9,042 bases of DNA from Geminicoccaceae bacterium (GTDB lineage Bacteria; Pseudomonadota; Alphaproteobacteria; Geminicoccales; Geminicoccaceae), in contig JAPJRA010000102.1 in the NCBI GenBank assembly GCA_030824835.1, positions 1 to 9,042 on the forward strand. The letters run 5' to 3'. Positions within the stretch are counted from its first letter, which is position 1. The number at the start of each line of letters is the position of its first letter. The translations under genes and the position numbers were made by a program. Below, one piece after another: positions 6,999 to 9,042 of this stretch. The notes beneath the pieces are model-generated. The model saw only the letters and a program-made list of their open reading frames with translations. It had not been told where the DNA came from and searched no databases.

Positions 6999-7766
6999 TC
7001 AGTTGACGGACTTGCGCTCGTCACTGACGAGCTGGGCCAAGCGTCCGAGATCGACCGCACCCGGGATCAGGGTCTTGCCGACAACGAAGCTGGGCGTCCC
7101 GTTGATGCCCAGCTTCTCGGCCAGTGCCAGATTGGCGTCGATGCGCTCCTGGACCCAGGGCTGATCCATTTCGGCGGCGATCTGATCGCGATCGTAGCCT
7201 TGCTCCACCGCCACGGACAAGATCGCGTCGCGGCTCAGGTCCTTGCTCTTCATGAGGGCAAGATGAAAGTCGAAGTACTTCTTCGGGTCCAGCTTTGAGG
7301 CGGCCAACGCCGCCTTCGCAGCCGTCACCGAATCGGGACCCAGCACCGGCAGATCCTTGAACACGAAACGAAGCTCCGGATCCGCACCGATCATCGCCTG
7401 CAATCCGGGAACCATGCTGCGGCAATAGCCGCAATGATAATCGAAAAATTCGACTAGAGTGACATCGCCTTCGGCGTTGCCGGCGATCGGGTCAGCGGCA
7501 TGCCGGAAGATCTCATCGCTGTGCTGGGCGATCATCGCCTGCTGCCGCGTCGCCTCCTCGGCCTGCTGCCGCTTTTGCAGTTCCTGGATCGCCTGATAGA
7601 TGACCTCCGGTTCGCGCATCAGATAGTCATGGACGATCTTCTCGATCTCGCTCACCGGCAGCTTCTCGGGACCGGCCGAACTCGGCTCCGTCGCAGAAGC
7701 CGCGAAGGCGAGCAGGACCAGCGAGCCGGCCACAGCAAGGACGGCGGCAAACCGATAATTCGACAT
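6999..7766 (-). CDS. Periplasmic DsbA-family thiol:disulfide oxidoreductase with ScsC-like N-terminal region
   Basis: The 255-residue product is exported: an N-terminal hydrophobic segment (about 6-22) ends in an A-S-A site, predicting cleavage after residue 25. Residues about 38-90 are charged and helical (YLMREPEVIYQAIQELQKR onward), resembling the N-terminal stalk of ScsC/Com1-type proteins. The thioredoxin-like domain follows, with FFDYHCGYC giving the redox pair C112/C115, a helical insertion (about 145-215), and the cis-proline T224-P225 in NGTPSF. The family makes or reshuffles disulfides in exported proteins; ScsC types with a trimerising stalk act as isomerases, so isomerase versus oxidase is undecided. 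The start could be ATG 7766 or the GTG immediately before it (7769); GGAG lies 10 and 7 bases upstream respectively, so this choice is open by one residue. It lies 77 bases after the M48 protease gene on the same strand, suggesting joint function in envelope protein quality control. Confidence 0.92.
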   Translation of the reverse strand: MSNYRFAAVLAVAGSLVLLAFAASATEPSSAGPEKLPVSEIEKIVHDYLMREPEVIYQAIQELQKRQQAEEATRQQAMIAQHSDEIFRHAADPIAGNAEGDVTLVEFFDYHCGYCRSMVPGLQAMIGADPELRFVFKDLPVLGPDSVTAAKAALAASKLDPKKYFDFHLALMKSKDLSRDAILSVAVEQGYDRDQIAAEMDQPWVQERIDANLALAEKLGINGTPSFVVGKTLIPGAVDLGRLAQLVSDERKSVN

Positions 7767-7843
7767 CACGGCACGGCTCCGGCGAAGGTATCAATACGAG
7801 TTCGAGGTAGGCCATATCGACCGGGCGTGCGAATCACAAGCGC
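7767..7843 (-). promoter_or_regulatory. Spacer between the M48 protease gene and the oxidoreductase gene
   Basis: These 77 bases separate two same-strand genes. Read on the minus strand, TTGTGA followed after 17 bases by TATGGC is a weak promoter-like pair, and a GANTC site (7831-7835), the target of the alphaproteobacterial CcrM methylase, lies in it. GGAG close to the downstream start is the likely ribosome binding site. No clear terminator hairpin is seen, so read-through from the protease gene is as likely as a separate promoter. Confidence 0.25.
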
Positions 7844-9042
7844 TCAAGGGCGCCGCCGCTGCGGCATCTCCATGTCACTAACCGCCCGGGAAACGTCTTG
7901 CAACTGCAGCCAAGCGGCGTCGTTCGGCTGGACGATCTGCTCCGCACGGCGGAGATAGAACTCGGCATCCGTGCGATTGTTGACTAGCACCGCCTGCTCC
8001 GCCAGCGCCAGCGCGGACAGACCTTCGTGACCGCGACGCCCCTCGACAATGCCCAGGGAGCGCCAAGCGCTGGCATTGGTGGGCTCGATTCGCACCGTCT
8101 CCTGAAGTAGTGCGGCCGCCTCGTCCAGGTCCGTATCCTGCCCGCCCTCCATAAGCGCCCGAGCCAACCCATACCGGATCAGCGGCGAGTCCGGTCGATG
8201 CCGCAATGCCTCTCGATAGGGAGGGATCGACTGCGCAATCCGTCCGTTTTCGAACAGTATCTGCCCCTTGAGCTCGGCGAAATAGGGGTCCTTCGGATAC
8301 ATGGCTATCAGGTCGTCGAGCAATCCCAGGGATTTGTCTAGATCGGGAATGCGATAATACGCGATGGCTCGGGCGTAGCGATCCGGGACGCTATCGCTTG
8401 GCCGGCGCCTTAGGACATCTTGCGGATCGGACAGAAATCCGTCGAGCTTGGCCACACTTCGATCATAGGCGGCGACGAGCGACGGGTCGGGACGAGCATC
8501 TCGATAGGGCGAGATGGCAACCTGACGCTGCAGAAACTCGATCCGGTCGCTGGTCAGCGGATGGGTGCGCAGAAATTCGTTACCCTCGGCACTGATCCGC
8601 AGATTCTGTGTTTCCAGCACATGGAAGAAATCCAGCAATCCTTGCGGTGACATCTTGAGCGCGCCGAGATAGGTGACCGCCGCCTGGTCCGCCGCTTCTT
8701 CCTGTCCCCGGCTGAACTTGAGCAGCCCACGCTGGGCGACAGTGGCCCCCCCGGCCATCACTGCCATGCCCAATGCTGGCGCGCCGGCTACTGCCGCTGC
8801 CGCACCCAGCAGTGCCCCGGCGATGCTGCTGATGCCAGCCTCCTGCTGGGCCTGGGAGGACCGACTGAGATGCCCACCTGCAATATGTCCTGTCTCATGA
8901 GCGATGACGCCGGCCAACTCGTCGGGGTCCGGTGCGTGGATGATCAGCCCCGTGTTTAGGAACAGGTTCTGACCCCCTGCTACGAAGGCGTTGAGCTTAC
9001 TGTCGCGCAGGACATAGACGTCGATAGATTCGGGGTCGAGGC
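7844..9042 (-). CDS. M48-family zinc metalloprotease with C-terminal TPR repeats (BepA-like), N-terminus beyond the right edge
   Basis: The frame is open from the right edge; 398 residues to a TGA at 7846-7844 are visible and the start is outside. In visible numbering, SKLNAFVAGGQNLFLNTGLI (14-33) is the strand region that precedes the active site in M48 enzymes, AHETGH (47-52) is the HExxH zinc motif with H48, E49 and H52, and GQEEAAD supplies the third ligand E114 and the conserved D118. Between them is an Ala/Gly-rich hydrophobic segment (about 68-100), as in BepA/YfgC. The second half (about 215-385) holds TPR-like helical pairs: RYARAIAYY, PYFAELKGQILFENGR, DSPLIRYGLARALMEGG, NASAWRSLGIVEGRRG. 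The family degrades or assembles outer-membrane proteins in the periplasm (E. coli BepA acts on LptD and BamA); the same role here is inference. A signal peptide should be in the missing N-terminus. The gene lies upstream of the DsbA-like gene and may be cotranscribed with it. Confidence 0.92.
   Translation of the reverse strand, partial: LDPESIDVYVLRDSKLNAFVAGGQNLFLNTGLIIHAPDPDELAGVIAHETGHIAGGHLSRSSQAQQEAGISSIAGALLGAAAAVAGAPALGMAVMAGGATVAQRGLLKFSRGQEEAADQAAVTYLGALKMSPQGLLDFFHVLETQNLRISAEGNEFLRTHPLTSDRIEFLQRQVAISPYRDARPDPSLVAAYDRSVAKLDGFLSDPQDVLRRRPSDSVPDRYARAIAYYRIPDLDKSLGLLDDLIAMYPKDPYFAELKGQILFENGRIAQSIPPYREALRHRPDSPLIRYGLARALMEGGQDTDLDEAAALLQETVRIEPTNASAWRSLGIVEGRRGHEGLSALALAEQAVLVNNRTDAEFYLRRAEQIVQPNDAAWLQLQDVSRAVSDMEMPQRRRP

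Noticed and set aside
1..9042. Search for tRNA or rRNA genes, CRISPR arrays, insertion sequences, phage or toxin-antitoxin genes
   Set aside because: Nothing of the kind was seen by eye; the window is almost fully accounted for by six housekeeping or envelope genes.

Overview
The window is a GC-rich, densely coding stretch of chromosome, and I read it as coming from an alphaproteobacterium, probably a Rhodospirillales-like lineage. The grounds are the GC-biased codon use and the kinds and order of genes: an AsmA-like gene divergent from glnE, glnE followed by a Bcp-type peroxiredoxin, and an M48/TPR protease next to a periplasmic thiol oxidoreductase. The taxonomic call is inference. There are six protein-coding genes, two of which run off the window edges. 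I saw no RNA genes, insertion sequences, CRISPR arrays or phage genes, and no gap between genes longer than about 160 bases.

Layout. Positions 1-2676 (minus) hold the N-terminal 892 residues of a large membrane-anchored AsmA/YhdP-like envelope protein whose C-terminus lies beyond the left edge. A short divergent intergenic region (about 2677-2834) separates it from a plus-strand cluster of three genes: glnE (2835-5795), a Bcp-type peroxiredoxin (5831-6304) and a class I SAM-dependent O-methyltransferase (6315-6977). They lie 35 and 10 bases apart and are probably cotranscribed. Only 21 bases then separate the methyltransferase stop from the stop of the convergent gene, a periplasmic DsbA/ScsC-like oxidoreductase (6999-7766, minus). 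Upstream of that gene, on the same strand, is an M48 zinc metalloprotease with a TPR tail (7844-9042), whose N-terminus lies beyond the right edge.

How the genes work together. GlnE sets glutamine synthetase activity by adding and removing AMP in response to PII, so the plus-strand cluster starts with nitrogen control and continues with peroxide defence and a methyltransferase of unknown substrate. The two minus-strand units at either end both concern the cell envelope: an AsmA-like protein probably involved in lipid transport between membranes, and a protease plus thiol oxidoreductase pair probably involved in quality control of exported proteins.

I did not find an undescribed system here. 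The points most worth a second look are a perfect 11-bp inverted repeat inside glnE next to a departure from a conserved GlnE motif, the non-standard cysteine arrangement of the peroxiredoxin, and the ScsC-like N-terminal stalk of the oxidoreductase.
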